NCBI GenBank assembly: GCA_019722365.1
Contig: JADFUC010000963.1
Coordinates: forward strand, 310,001-374,000
From: Lithospermum erythrorhizon
Taxonomy: Eukaryota; Streptophyta; Magnoliopsida; Boraginales; Boraginaceae
DNA: 64,000 nucleotides
Reading direction: 5' to 3'
Part shown: positions 11,609 through 29,436 of the stretch, in pieces
How positions within the stretch are numbered: the first letter of the stretch is position 1
Layout of the letters: the number at the start of each line of letters is the position of its first letter
Program-made: the position numbers and the translations under genes
The notes under the pieces: generated by a model
What the model was told of the DNA's origin: nothing
The model's database searches: none
What the model saw: only the letters and a program-made list of their open reading frames with translations

Positions 11609-14191
11609 TTGAATTAGCTTTGGCATGCAATGGATTAGAGTCTTTTAAGTCATAAGAACACCTTCTCCATCTTTTTCTTGATTACTATATTGATTTTTGT
11701 TATCTGTAATTTTTTTTATTATGTTTCATTTCTAACACAAATTAGTGGTGATAAAAAAATGCATTATGAATTACGAAAATCAATATGCATATATGATAAC
11801 CAAAAAGTGATTTACTGATATTATTTGTGTAAAGTTTCGTGCTTGAACGTATTGGAATTGATCATAATTTATGAAGTCTTGAACTTCCTATTGGAATGCT
11901 GCATACTAAATTGGAATGAGTTAGCAATTTAAAGAGGTACATATTGTTTTTAAAAATATATCTCAAAAAACTACTTCTTGTTTAAATTTGCTTCTATTTT
12001 AATGTTTTTAAATTTCAAGTGAATGGGAGGGAATAATTTGAAAAAATAAAGTGTTCGAAGACAACTTGAAATGTTGTAAAGTTGAGTCTACAAAATAAAA
12101 TATTTTTGGTAACGTTCCATGAAATGATAAAATATTTAGTTCAAATTGAATTTTCATGAAAGTGATGAGCAAATTAAAATGTTCGCTATAGTTCGGGTGG
12201 GATATAAAATAAAGCCAACATTTTATGAGAATTGGTTCATGCTGGAACCCAACGATGTCAATATCGGGCGGTCGTCTTCCGATTTTTTCTGTTTTCACTA
12301 TCAAATAATTATATATAACTATCACTGAAGTTTGACAAAAGTCGATATTTAACTCTTAAAATTTACATTAATGCAACAATTATTCATGAAATTATAAAAT
12401 TGTTGCACAAATAATCTCATTTTCAACCATTAGCATTAGTATGTACCTATGAACTATCATTGTGTCAATGCAAACTTCGCTACTACTCGGATAACAAATT
12501 TGAAATTCTAGATACTATCATTATTCGAATGCAAACTTCAAGTCTCGACTTTTTCCAAGGTCCATAAACTATTTATGCAATTAACTCCCACCTACATTAA
12601 TACTCAATAAAAAAATCCGACTCGCCATGCCTGAATAAATGGCGAGCCACATGGGTGGCCGCGGTGTTGCAGGACACCACATGAATTTGTATATTTAGTT
12701 TAGCTGTGTCACACCTTGCATGTATCTACTTTGATATCTAGTTCAGTGGAAAAGGTTCATGGATACTAGGTAGAACACCAGTGTTCGAGCCTTGCAAACA
12801 CCTTTGTTGCTTTTTGTTTTCTCCAATCCACTTTACCATTTCTTTTGCTTCTTTTTTCTTTCGGTTACCATTATCAACTGCATATTTTTCTTACATTTTA
12901 GACCAACTAATAGTAATAACTTAATATTGCACTTATCAATCATAATTCAAAAAAAAATTTAAGAATTAATTTTTATGATTTATTTATCATTCACAATTAT
13001 TTTACTCACAACCAAGAGAAACAATAACAAAAGTTTAGGATGGGTATAACATAAAATATTCTATAAATTGTTAATTTTTATAAATAACTATTTTAAACAC
13101 TCGTGAGCCCAAACAAAATAAAGTTTAAAATTGGGCGGTATCCCGATTAGCCTGAAAGTTCTCGACCTATATCTAATTCGCTTCTGCAGTGACACCATTA
13201 CTTTTTGGGTCAATGACTGACAATCGATCCGAGTTCGACTGATAATACAGTCCTGCCGTTTGCATGTCGCCATTTGAAGCTGTGCTAGTCATCAGCTTCG
13301 ACTCTAGACAACACAATATATGGCACATGTTTTGAAGAAAGTCAACGATATCTAAATTCGAAAATGAGGTAAACAAACAATAATGAAATTGGTTTTTCAT
13401 GGACTACTTTTTAAAATATTTTTCTAGCAATCTTTAATGCATTATTATTCCCCTGAATGAATGAATTATTGTCTGCTTAATGTAGTAGCAATTTCTAGTT
13501 TGATTAATGTTATGAACTTAAATCTTAACTGATGATATTGCCTACATCCCAAAAATATAGTATGGAAAAGTCAAAACTAGACAATCATTATTATTCCTCC
13601 GGAATAAATGAATGAATTATTGTTTAATTATAATATTTTTTTAGACGGGAAACTCTTTATAGACATTATTTGAGGACGTTATTGTTTTCGTGTTTTCTTT
13701 CTTATGGAATGTTATTGTTATCATGTTTTCTTTCTTATTGATACACTTGAGTATTGATTTAACTAATTTGGCATTAAAATCAAACAAACTGAAGAAGAAG
13801 AAGAAGAAATTCTGCAGTGGAAAACAAATGGATGGAGTAAACTTGGATAAAGCCAATGAAGTAACCCAAATGCATCTAAAATTCTATAGATAGTTACATG
13901 CACAAGTAATGAGTTCTCCATCATCATTTCTAATGATTCTTCTGTGCCATCCGGATTTTTTCCCGGTCTCTCGTTTTGCCAACAACGACGAGTCCTATTT
14001 CCTAGAGAACTTGTATTTCTGTTATCGTAGATATCAGTTTCGCTCGCCTTGCGTGCTTCATTGAGAACGATGGCTGAAGATGCAAACCATACTGGCGACG
14101 ATCACACATGACACATGAACTAAAATCCTAGAGATGTGTCTACTCGGCCACTAGGGCAAACTTGACTCTAACTTTGGTTGGCCACTTGACC
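11609..14191. other. Intergenic, with a possible SINE remnant
   Basis: AT-rich; only short chance frames. A stretch near 12739-12792 has matches to the two internal RNA polymerase III promoter boxes and may be an old tRNA-derived SINE (separate entry). The right end (about 13900-14191) is probably the 3' UTR of the TTL gene on the minus strand. Confidence 0.4.
12739..12792 (+). repeat. Possible tRNA-derived SINE head (A and B boxes)
   Basis: TAGTTCAGTGG at 12739-12749 fits the tRNA A-box pattern, and GTTCGAGCC at about 12784-12792 fits the B box, about 34 bp apart. No cloverleaf can be drawn around them (the T stem does not pair), so it is not a tRNA gene. A T-rich tract follows at about 12805-12850. 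I saw no second copy in this window, so the call is weak. Confidence 0.3.
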
Positions 14192-17067
14192 TTAACTCGT
14201 GTAGGACTTGATTGTGCTCTCTAACAAATCATGATCGTTTCCAGAAATTTCTTTCGTTCTCGAGCCATTTTTGTACAACTTAAAAGATGGCAATGAGTCC
14301 ACTCCTTCAGATTCTTCCAACTCTGGACAATCTTCTACCTCGACCTACAATGGTTGTATTGGAGGAAAAATGGGTGACTGGAGGCTTTCACTATTTTATC
14401 AAATCATGTCGCAGTTGAGCCATATTATGTAAATACTGAAGAATGTAAACACTAACCTTGAGGAACTTCACCGATGGATATCTACTAGAAAGTTGTTCCA
14501 TGAACAGCGTGATTGATTTATCGTCTTGCTTGTTACTGAATAGAACTACGGAAATTTCTGCAAAAAGAGATAGATCAGTAATGGTTAGTTCCTATCCATT
14601 TTTGGATCCTACATAAAGATACAATTGAAAGCCAAAGAGTTAAGATATTACCATGTGATTCTGTGAAGTCTCTGAACCTTTTGCTGTCTGATACAATAAC
14701 AACATCTCTGGCCTTATCATCGTTCCAGTCACCCGTGCTTCGTGTGTTTTGTATTACCCGGGTTTCTCTCCTTCTCTTCATCTGTGTCTTTGCCTCGTTC
14801 AGCATTTTGCTCACCTCCTCATCGTTTGGATTCTCTTTCAGCAATGCTTCACAATCTTGTATGCAAGTCTCCCAAATTTTCATCTATCACGAATTTACCA
14901 GAGTTATAATTTCTAAAGCAAGTATATATATGTAACTAACTGTATAAATTCAGAAAATGGTCACCTGTGTGCAACAATCAGCTCTCCTGAGTCTAGCTTT
15001 GCTAAAATTTGGGCGTACATTAAGAGCTGCATTGCAATCCTTGAGGGCTTGTTCATATTGACCAAGCTTGGTTCGGCAAGCGGCTCGGTTGCAGAGCAAG
15101 ATGGAGTTATGAGGATCATGGCTAAGCCCTTCACCATATGCAATGCATGCTTCTGAATATCTTCCTTCCTTGAAAAGCTCATTCCCCTTCGATCGTGCAC
15201 TAGCTACAGCCTTTGTCCTTCTGACCACCATGTTCACTTCCTTGTTATTTGCATCAAGTCTAGCAGCCAGTTGTGCAGTAGTCACTGCATCATCAAATCT
15301 GCTAAATTAAAGTAACAAGTGTCAATGAATATGCTATATTAACTACCATTTGCTATGACCAAGGTTTGTCTAAGATTAGCTTGAATTGTATTCTATTACT
15401 ATGTTACAAATCAAGTCGTTCGGTCCAAGTAAGATTTATCTTTAGTGAAACAATTATGTTTTTTTTTATCATATTATGTTGAGATCTTTTTAGAATATTA
15501 TATTACCAAAAAAGAAATCAAGAAAGAAAAGGATTAGACCTGCCAATAACCATGTTAACTTGAGCCCGAATGACTAACAAGGCTGCATTACCGATAGGGC
15601 CAAAATATTTTGTGCAATCATGAACTTCAAAATTTGGACCATGCCTCATGGTTACATCTGCATCTTCATGCTTGTTGAGCCTCAGCAAAGCCTCAGCTTT
15701 CAGTGCAAAGATCTTTGTCAATGAACAGGAAGCTATTAAAGTCGGATGATAAATGCCTTTAATATGGCAATGAAATAACAGCAAACTTATCTGAAAGAGT
15801 ATTCATATGTTATTCTTATTTGATAATGAAGACTGACCAGTGGTGCAGAATCAGCACCAGCTGATATAGCAAGCTCACATTCTTTTACAAGCGTGTTCCA
15901 GTTACGTTGCCTTTTAGCTTCAGTGCATTTGTTTAGATGAATTTGAACATTCTTAGCTTTATGTAATATTTCTGGCTCCGCTTCAGCTCCTGCATGCTTG
16001 AAATGATACTTGGTCTTTTCTGGATCTCCTAATCTGGAAACAATAATCATTGTGCATCACAAAGATATTTCTTGTGTGAAATTGTAACTATTTGCTATGT
16101 CAGTGGTTTTTATTAATTACCTGAGGTTTAAGATGGCTAATCTATTATGAGCTCTTTGATAGAAAGGCTCAATCCTGATTGCTTCTCTGCATTCAAGAAC
16201 AGCATCTAGAAGTCTCCCTAAAGCTGTCAATGTTGCACTCTTGTTGCTCCTGTAAGAAGCTTTGTTTGGGTCAATGGAAATTGCAGCATCATATAAAGCC
16301 AAAGCCTCTTCGAAATTCCCATTCTTGTAATCCTCATTCCCTAAAATCTTCAGTTGCTCGGGGTCCATTCTTGTAGAAAGGGCTCGACAAAGAGAAGGTG
16401 GTTTTTCAGGTTGATTATTTTGACTTTTCACAACATTTCCCATAACACCTGTAGTATTTGAGTATTTTCCATTGTTAGATGTTGTTGATTGCTGCCCCTC
16501 TTTTGCATTTCTTGACTGATAATCATAAGAATTCGCCTGTGTTGCGCCAGGTTGCCTTAAGTTACCTAAATTTCCATGTAACATCACATTGCCTGATGAA
16601 GCTCGGACCATTTTACCAGCACCTTTTGATCCTCGATAATCTTCAAACATGCTTTCAAGCTCACCAGATATGCCAGTGGAACCATAAGGCACCCTTTTAC
16701 CTTGAGCATATCCTTGAGCTGGTTGTCCACGTACGGCTTTTGGAGAATATTGATTGTAGATAGGAGGTGTTTGTCGATGTTGCTTATATGCAGGTGGAGA
16801 TTTTACATGCCTTTTTCCAGGTCTCGCGATTATTCTATCTATATGTGACGCATGACCTCCTTGGTGTCGGTTTTGTGCATCCTCAAAGGAGTCTCCCTGT
16901 TCTTGCTTGAAGTCGGGCGTGCTTGTATGTCGTGGCAAATTGTTGGGATTGGTATGTGGAATTGAGCCCGTCGATGTTGATCTTCTAGGCCATGTATTTT
17001 TACCCCTAAAAATTGTGCCAAATAGGCCACAACCTGTTGACCTCCTTTCAGGTGTTTCGTCTTCCAT
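14192..17067 (-). CDS. TTL: TPR-thioredoxin-like protein (TTL family), 7 exons
   Basis: Exons (minus): 17067-16121, 16033-15838, 15712-15540, 15298-14965, 14883-14652, 14557-14457, 14344-14192. All junctions are GT-AG and keep phase; the product is 711 residues, close to Arabidopsis TTL1. TTL proteins are plant TPR adaptors linked to osmotic stress, brassinosteroid and cellulose synthase functions. Residues 1-230 are low-complexity, with the family motif TGISGELESMFEDY. TPR units follow: LKILGNEDYKNGNFEEALAL near 236, a middle group around 330-440, and KGNELFKEGRYSEACIAYGE near 470-550. The end is a thioredoxin-like fold (about 610-711) with SVVLFSNKQDD, RYPSVKFLKVEVEDCPELEE and PSFKLYKNGSRTKEI. 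No Cys stands at the usual WCXXC site, so it should be redox-inactive. An ATG at 17237 opens a 132-codon frame that overlaps the start out of frame. Confidence 0.93.
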
Positions 17068-18350
17068 ATCAGATATGATATCTTTCCAAAAGATTCAATT
17101 CCTTGATGAACTTCAAGGAAATAAATCTGTAATGGAAAATGTTTAAGAGAAGAAACGTTGGAGGATACTTTCTTTTCCTGAAGAAGGTTCACAACAGGGC
17201 GACGTTCGAGTACAAAAGGGATCAACCTTTCAACCAACCTATACAGTTGGTAGATTGAAGGTCAACGAAGTAGAGATGAAAACAGAAGAATGTAGGGATT
17301 TTTTGATTTGAGAGATGGGGGTGGTTGGTTGGGGGCTTGAATTTGGATGGTGTAAAATTGTATATTTGAATGTGGAGACTGGTTGTTTGTTTCAATAAAG
17401 GAGGTAATGCAAGAACATGTCTACAACACCTCTTCCCTGGAGATGTGTTTGATATCTAAATAATCATTCTTGAGGAAAGTGGCCCACACCAAACAACCAA
17501 GAATTTCTCAATAGATTCTTTATCTGTCATCTTTTTGGTCAAGATAGGTGGAAAGGCATAACTATATGGAGAGAGAATTTAAATTGAAGAATTGAAAGGT
17601 TTAGTTTTAATATATGTTGACAAATTAAAATGAAGGGGTGGAAAATAGAGGACCTCTGCATTTTTATTTCAAGAAAAAGAGGAGGGTGAACCTTATTATA
17701 CGTCCTGTGCCTAGCTTCTATACAAATTGATGATAAAAATATAAGGAGTGAACGACACCAAAGCACACTCACACTGCTAAGCTTTATTCGATCATCCATC
17801 CTGGGCTTACCTTGTACTGCTTTCGATCACCGAAATTCATTATATAAAATCGATTATCATGCGACTTTCGGTTCGAAACCAAGCTTTTGGGACACTTTTT
17901 CACATTTTTTCGAAGATATTTTTATCTTTTCATCATTTGTGAATTATAAAAAATTATAAATTATGGATTATAAAAAATATAAGTTTAAGAACCTATGGAT
18001 TCCAGATTCAGCTAACCTTGTTTGTATTGAAATTGTACAATATAGAATACATTGTGTAGATTTTATGAGCATGTTTCAATATTTGAAGTGTCCAGCTGGA
18101 TAATTTTATCAAGAATCCAAAAACAAAGTGACATAGTTTGAAAAGATGAACAATTAACATCATCATACTAAGCTAGCATAGTTCTTATGACCCTAAGAAA
18201 AAAGAATGATAAACTAGCTGAATGAAACTACTATATACTGTATTCAAATTCCTGAATGAAGAAAACTAACGTGAGTTAGATCTGTAAAATATAAGGATGA
18301 CAACTTTAACTGAACATCCTCTCAAATGTTACAAAGAGTCGAAATGACTT
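17068..18350. other. Between TTL and CDKC: TTL 5' region and CDKC 3' region
   Basis: Contains the TTL promoter/5' UTR (right of 17067) and the CDKC 3' UTR (left of 18351). The short open frames look like chance. I see no other gene. Confidence 0.5.
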
Positions 18351-23367
<5,017 letters not shown>

Positions 23368-24090
23368 TAAGACCTTTGGGGGGATAAAGTGGTTGTTTTG
23401 TTAACAACTTGTCAGTTGAACCTTAAATTATACTCCCTCCGTTTTCTTTTAAATAAAAATTAGTAAAATTACATTGAAATACTACACATAAATTATTTAA
23501 AATTATATTAACAATCGAACTATTAGAATAATAAATATTTTAAAACAAAAATTTCACAGAAACTACAAATAAAAATCTAAGTGAGTAGGTATATGTTACT
23601 GGGAGATTTGCTATATCGGTCAAGCTTTAGCTACTGGGAGTTTTGTTATGTTGGTCAACCTTGTTTACTGAATCTGCTGAAACTCTTCCAAAAAACTGCA
23701 AAACAATTTTTGAAAGAACTTTATAAAAATCTATATCGAATTATTAAAATTATCGAGTATTAGACTGTAATTCCAACCCGATTAGAAATATTCTCATAAA
23801 ATGTTCATAATCATATTATATTCTCCTACTAAGCAATTTTAAATATAATTCAATAATTATGTAAAAATAATTTTCAAATGAGATCCAATTTATGTTTCAA
23901 AATTAATAGAATATAAAATTAATAATTGTGTCTCGTTTTAAAACACGAATTATACTCAATCGAATTATTCAAGTTTTTCATACACGATATAATGTCATAA
24001 TGGTTAGTTTGGTTTAGGGCATCATTGTCAAAAAACAAACAAAGCCCAGGGGGTAAGATTGGAACAAAAGGAAGATAAATACATGGTGTG
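23368..24090. promoter_or_regulatory. Shared region between divergent CDKC and RS-rich genes
   Basis: About 0.7 kb separates the CDKC start codon (minus) from the probable transcript start of the RS-rich gene (plus), so both promoters must lie here. At 23431 the sequence TACTCCCTCCGTTTTCTTTT resembles one end of a Stowaway-type MITE; no matching second end was found. No core promoter element could be assigned with confidence. Confidence 0.5.
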
Positions 24091-24469
24091 AGTCACTCCT
24101 TGGAATCTCATCTTCTCAATCATCACTCTACCAACAACAATATTGTTAACGACCCCTCAAACAACAAACAACAAAAGTATACAACAAGGCTTCTTCATCT
24201 CACACCAAATCTACATCAAGCTATCATATATCAGTATATCTGATTACATATATTGTGTTTTTTTTTCAAGAATTTGCTCAAATTGATCAATTTTTGCTTC
24301 CATATTGGTGATTTTGAGTATTATAGGTGCTGATATTAATTGGGTTTTTTCTGGAAGTTGAAGAAGATGGTGTATATTGGAATCTTGGGTGTTTAAAGAA
24401 CGTGGGTTGGTGTTGAATTTTCTTGAAATTGATATTTCGAGTTAAAGATTTGATTTTTATCAAGAACAG
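24091..24469 (+). other. Non-coding first exon (5' UTR) of the RS-rich gene
   Basis: The sequence from about 24090 is CA-rich leader-like and ends in a good 5' splice site (CAAGAACAG then GTATAT at 24470). The matching acceptor is TGGTGCAG ending at 25738. The leader continues at 25739-25825, just before the start codon. The exact transcript start cannot be seen. Confidence 0.55.
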
Positions 24470-25601
24470 GTATATAAATCCCAAATTGTTTGATATTTAT
24501 GCGATTCATGTGTTCTTTATTGTTACATGAATGAATATCGTCGTCGAGGGAGCTAGATCTGTGTTATTCTTAGGGTAGAACTTGTGTGTTGTGGCCTACT
24601 GATATTTATGTTATGGGGGCTGGATTATTGAATGGTGAAGTGATTGATTTGTGTTTAGCTGATTGGTGTACAATTGGTTGTGTTCGGTGAGCTAAATTGC
24701 TGCAAAAGACCCCATTTTGATTGGGATTTTGCGTTTTCGATCGGGTTCCACAAATCTATCGTGATTGGATTATATGATTTGATGTAGTTTGTGATTTGCT
24801 TCAGTGCCATATTACTTAGGAGGCTGGGGGGGGATGATTAGGAATATATGAAGATCCATATATGGAGTCTGATTAAATTGAAAATAAGTCCATGAAAGTG
24901 GTCCTCGATAGGCGAAAGGATGTGAACATAGTCCATGATTGTACAAGTAGATTTTTAGCTCAAATTCTTGGCAAAGCTCAAGGATTTGATTTAGATCGGT
25001 GACACATGATGGTTAAGGCTGTCGCTTGATTTGCCAAATCTGAAGTACATTCAGTCTGTTTCCTGAAGAGAGATGGCTCTTTCTGCTTTAAAAAGTTATT
25101 GCAGGATGATACTGATAATCATTGAAGAGGACGGCCACACCTGTTTGAAGTTCAGTTCTATAGATTTTAATGCTTCAAGAACCTAGAAGTCATCACACCC
25201 TTTTCTCGGTGCTAAGATTGAATGTCATAGGTTCTAATAGTTATTGAAAGCTGTTATCTTGATCAACCACTTGTTTGGTGATGGCGAGTTACCTCATAAG
25301 TGGAGTTAAAATGCTTAGATGCTGTCATCAAAGGAGAGTTAAAATGAGATATTTTCTGGATTTAGTTCCAAAAATTCCATTGCCAGATGGTTGGTCTTTG
25401 TTTTCGTAAGCATTATTTCTACATATGTCAGTCGTGTTAGCTCTGAGCCTCTGACCACTATAGTATTTCTGGCCTTGGATGTGAGGGTGTTTGGCTGATT
25501 TCTTTTTCCACTTAGTTAATAGTAGTAGGGTACAGAACAATATCATGTCAAAGCTTGAAGTTTAGGTGTTAAAATAGTTGATTGGATGAATATTGTGGCT
25601 A

Positions 25602-25689
25602 TCTAAAATGGTTGTGTCTCGTATACTTGGGTATATTATTGTGTTTCTAAAATGGTTGTGTCTCATATACTTGGGTATATTATTGTGTT
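25602..25689. repeat. 44-bp tandem duplication in the leader intron
   Basis: Two adjacent, nearly identical 44-bp copies (25602-25645, 25646-25689), starting TCTAAAATGGTTGTGTCT, differing at one base. They lie about 50 bp before the 3' splice site of the 5' UTR intron. Confidence 0.9.
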
Positions 25690-25825
25690 TCCCCAAGGTT
25701 TCTCTTGGTTGCAATTTCAATTATTACTTCTGGTGCAGATTTGTTGGTGTTATTGCCAAAGAGCGCAGCACCATATCTGGAGTCAGATTCCTCGTTTATT
25801 GGGATAAAGACCTGTACCTGGAAGC

Positions 25826-28800
25826 ATGCTTGACCATGTGGCTCCTGATGTTTCTAGTGCTAAAAATTCCGGCTCAAGTTGGAAGATAGTTACTAAAGGA
25901 AAGCGTTCGAAGAAGTCGGTGGCTAAAAATGTTAATGGGATCACCAAACTTGTTGGTAGAAGCCCCAAGCAGGTAGGTGATTTCATGGTTTCTAACTATG
26001 ATAAGGTATACTTTTGTCTTGTTTTTTAGCAACTTTGTGCAAGCATTATGGTCTCTTAGCTATTGTGACTGTTTTTTCTTGGTTATGTTGGCAGTTCAAT
26101 AAATCTATCACTGGGAAACTTGTCTCCAATGAAGCAGAGCATATACCACCTAAGAAGAGACATCCCCTCCAATCCTCCTCACAGCCCCAGTCCTCTGCTC
26201 AATATAAGGATGAGTCGCTTTTTCCTCAACCTCTAACGCCCTCTCCTCATGGAGACTCCAAATTGCAATTGAAGGGGTTCCGAGGATCTTCAACCTTGAA
26301 CTTCAGAGATTGTGTTGACGGAGTTAATGATTCTGCTGCCTTTTCGGATGTTGTGGATCTGAAGCTATATAATCCTGATGACTTTTCTGGGATTGAACTA
26401 CTTGCAGCTGCTGCTTGCATTGATGGCATGGATGATGATGCTGGTAATATTAATGTGATAGAACATTCAATGCCAACCATGCCTGCTTCAAGTGAACCTA
26501 TCAAGTGTTCTGTATCTATGGAACAGCCGAGTTCTCTCTCGAGTGATATGGTAAATGAGAATACCGATACAAAATGCTCATCTCTTGATAATTATGGCGT
26601 ACTTCCTCAGATTCTGCAAGAGAATGAAGATGTGGCAATGAAGGAGTTGGAGGCTTCAAAGGTTGATCGACAATATTGGGACCTAAATGTCATGATGGAT
26701 GATTGGCAGGAACCTTTGGACTATTCTGTTGAAGAAGCTCCTTCAGTTAATGTCAGTGGTCCAAATATGGAGGTTGAAAAGCTAGAGGAAGAAGGGTGCA
26801 AAATATCAATGAAATCCGGGAATGATAATAGTACAGCAAAGCCAAGACATGTGAACCAAACTGAACAGATTAAATCAGAACTAGTATGTGGCTCTGATAA
26901 GGTCAGCAGGGGTTTAGCAATCTTTGAAGAGAGTCCTACAAAACCCATTGATGATCAGACTCCTGATTCTGATAAGGAGAATAAAGTTGGGTACATAGTC
27001 TCGTCCAACTCTGGTTCTCCAGCTGTTGAAATGCATCAATTATCACGTACCTATGTTGATGAAGTGCCTGCTCATTTGGGTTCAGAGGACATCAGTATTG
27101 TTTGTGAAACTGCAAAAGATATCAACCAGATTATGTCCTCTAATAATGTTAACACTTGTATGGATAATATTGGCCCGGCAGGTTTGGAGAGATCTCAATG
27201 TGGTAGTAACATAGACAGTGTAGTCGTAGCTCTTCCTGGAGAGACATCTAAACTCCCTGATAATTCTGGAAGTAATTCATCTCCAGGTCAACCCAACAGA
27301 AATGACTTATCTGCCTCAAGTTCTTCTTCTCGTTCTGTTACTTGTACCGTTAAAGGTCAACTTGACAGCATTTATGTTTCTGATATCACTGTTCGTGGAT
27401 CACCGGCAAGTGTTCTTAAAGAACCGACTTCCTTTGTGGATGAAAACTGTCTTCCAAAAGCTGGTGAGGAAGTGAGGGCCGCATTGCCAGTTGCAATCCA
27501 AAAAGATGTTGACTCGCTGAATGACATTCCTACTAGTGGTTCTGCTGAGATTGGTCCAAGTCTTGGTGATTGTCATTATTCTGATGTTTCACAGGATGAC
27601 CGTCGTAATACTGTTGGTTCTGAAGATATGAATGGATTCCAGGATGGTAATGATTCATCATATGAAGATGGGGAATTGAGAATTTTGATGCCCTGTCCTT
27701 GGGAGGAAAACGAAATGGATGATGGGAATAGTGAATGTGTTGATTATGAATCTGATGACAGGGTTCTGAGGAAAGTTGACTACCCTGCTTGGGGGTCGCT
27801 AGCTAGTTCCTAGTGTTCCTCAGGAGAAAAGAGAAATCTTTCGGTCAGGAAAGCTTCTTTTTCAGTTGTTAATCAAAGTAGATCACTAACAAGTACTACT
27901 AATATACGTTGCATGAAAGAGGAGACTAAGAAGACTGATATTGGTAGAATTAAATCAACTACAAGACCATTCACAAAAATGGGTCAATTTAACTGCAATG
28001 ATAACTTGAGGAGAAGGCATTCTTCTGGCCATCTGGATGGAATTGAGACAACAGGGTCATATTTGGAAGAAATAAACCCTAGCAACAAGCGGAAGTTGCA
28101 ATCTTATGGTGAAGATTCAGAAAGCTTAGGTGCTGGTTATTTGCAGCAGTCTAACAGGTATATAAACTCAAAAATAATTCTCAATGCTATGTTTATTCTC
28201 GTTATAGATTTTTGTTCAAATACAAAGAGTACTATTGTACTGCTTTACTTTGGATTCTTGTCTTACTTTCCTTGCTTTTGTGCCTGTTTGCTGCTGTCTT
28301 TTAGGTCTTGCAGTTATTCTCGGCCTATTAGAAACTTCAGCCCAGACAAGTTCATGGGTCGGAACAAATCTACTTACCATGTGCGTGAAAGGAATGGGGG
28401 GCATGATCGGTGGAGGGAATACTGGGGATCCAGAGATCGCTTGGGTGCTGGTCGTCAAGGTCCTGATGGTCATGGTTATGACAGACCTAGAAATATGACA
28501 GCTGATACATCAAACAAGTTGAGTGGATTCAATTACCAAGACCACAAACAGTCTCCATATGTTTCAAAAGCTCCAAACCGTGTACAGAATAGTAGATCCA
28601 AGTATGAGACCGATGATTATTACAATGATTATAGGAGAGCGCCAGGAGTCACTAACCGGAGCAGGGGAAGTTCGGGCAGTTTTCCACAAGGAGTTAACCG
28701 AAGCTTTAGAAATGAATATTACAATCCCTCCCATGATAATTATGCTTCGAGTTCCAGTCGCAAACCTCGTTATTTGAACGGGCGTGAGCCCAGCTTTTCA

Positions 28801-29436
28801 CCTTCTGGTAGATTGACTCAGAACTCCATACCACGAATGAGGTCCCGTTCCAGATCCAGATCACGTTCTCCACATCCATTGCTTGGGCAGAGAGAAAGGA
28901 ATCAGGTTGGTGGAAGAAGGTATACCAGATCTCCTGATTTTAGGCCGGGGGCTAGAATGAGAATGCTTTTTGAGAAGCCAAGTTTCCCTGCTGACTATCC
29001 GAGAAGTTTTGTGTCACCTCCTAAAGGCCGTTTTTCCCCTCAGCACAACCGCAGATGGGTTAATGATCAGAATCAGGTGGAAAATTCAAGGAATGGGAGA
29101 TCTCCTGTAAGAATGCGTGAACGGGCTTACAGATTTGATTCATCAAGTTCTGCTGGTCGTTTTAAGGAAGATGGTTATTCGGGACCTAGAACGCGTCCTG
29201 GAAGGTTTCCTCCCCCTTCCAGCACAAGAAGGGGATGCAATTTTGACGACTACTATGATGACACGAGACATGATGGCAGAACTGATGCCAAATATCGATC
29301 AAGACACTCAGATGTAAATGCTACTGCAAATCGGTTTAGACATGATCCAGAAAGTTTTGATTGCCAAGATCACGATGATTCTTGGAATACCGAAGCTAGG
29401 GATGTACCTTTGAGTTCTCGGAATACCAAAGTATAA
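25826..29436 (+). CDS. Plant protein of unknown function, RS-rich C-terminus, with in-frame TAG
   Basis: Coding exons: 25826-25972, 26095-28157 and 28305-29436; junctions GT-AG and in phase. I do not know its function. The N-terminus is basic (SWKIVTKGKRSKKSVAKN) and joins to FNKSITGKLVSNEAEHIPPK. A long acidic, Ser-rich middle ends with YEDGELR near 27660. The C-terminal half is rich in Arg/Ser/Gly/Tyr, with RSRSRSRSRSPHPL near 28850 and RRYTRSPDFRPGARMRMLF after it, as in RNA-associated proteins. A TAG at 27811-27813 interrupts the frame; the same frame then continues without a break to the TAA at 29434. Without the TAG the product would be about 1113 residues; with it, 621. A weak intron (for example GT at 27737 to AG at 27823) would also remove it. 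It may be one gene with a local splice I cannot confirm, or a recently truncated allele. Confidence 0.72.

Noticed and set aside
17861..17881. GGTTCGAAACC resembling a tRNA B box
   Set aside because: No A box at the right distance and no cloverleaf could be drawn.
28158..28304. Continuous frame through this interval of the RS-rich gene
   Set aside because: The interval has GTATAT at the left and CTTTTAG at the right, is T-rich and codes for a hydrophobic run foreign to the protein; its length (147) is divisible by three, so it stays open by chance. Treated as an intron.
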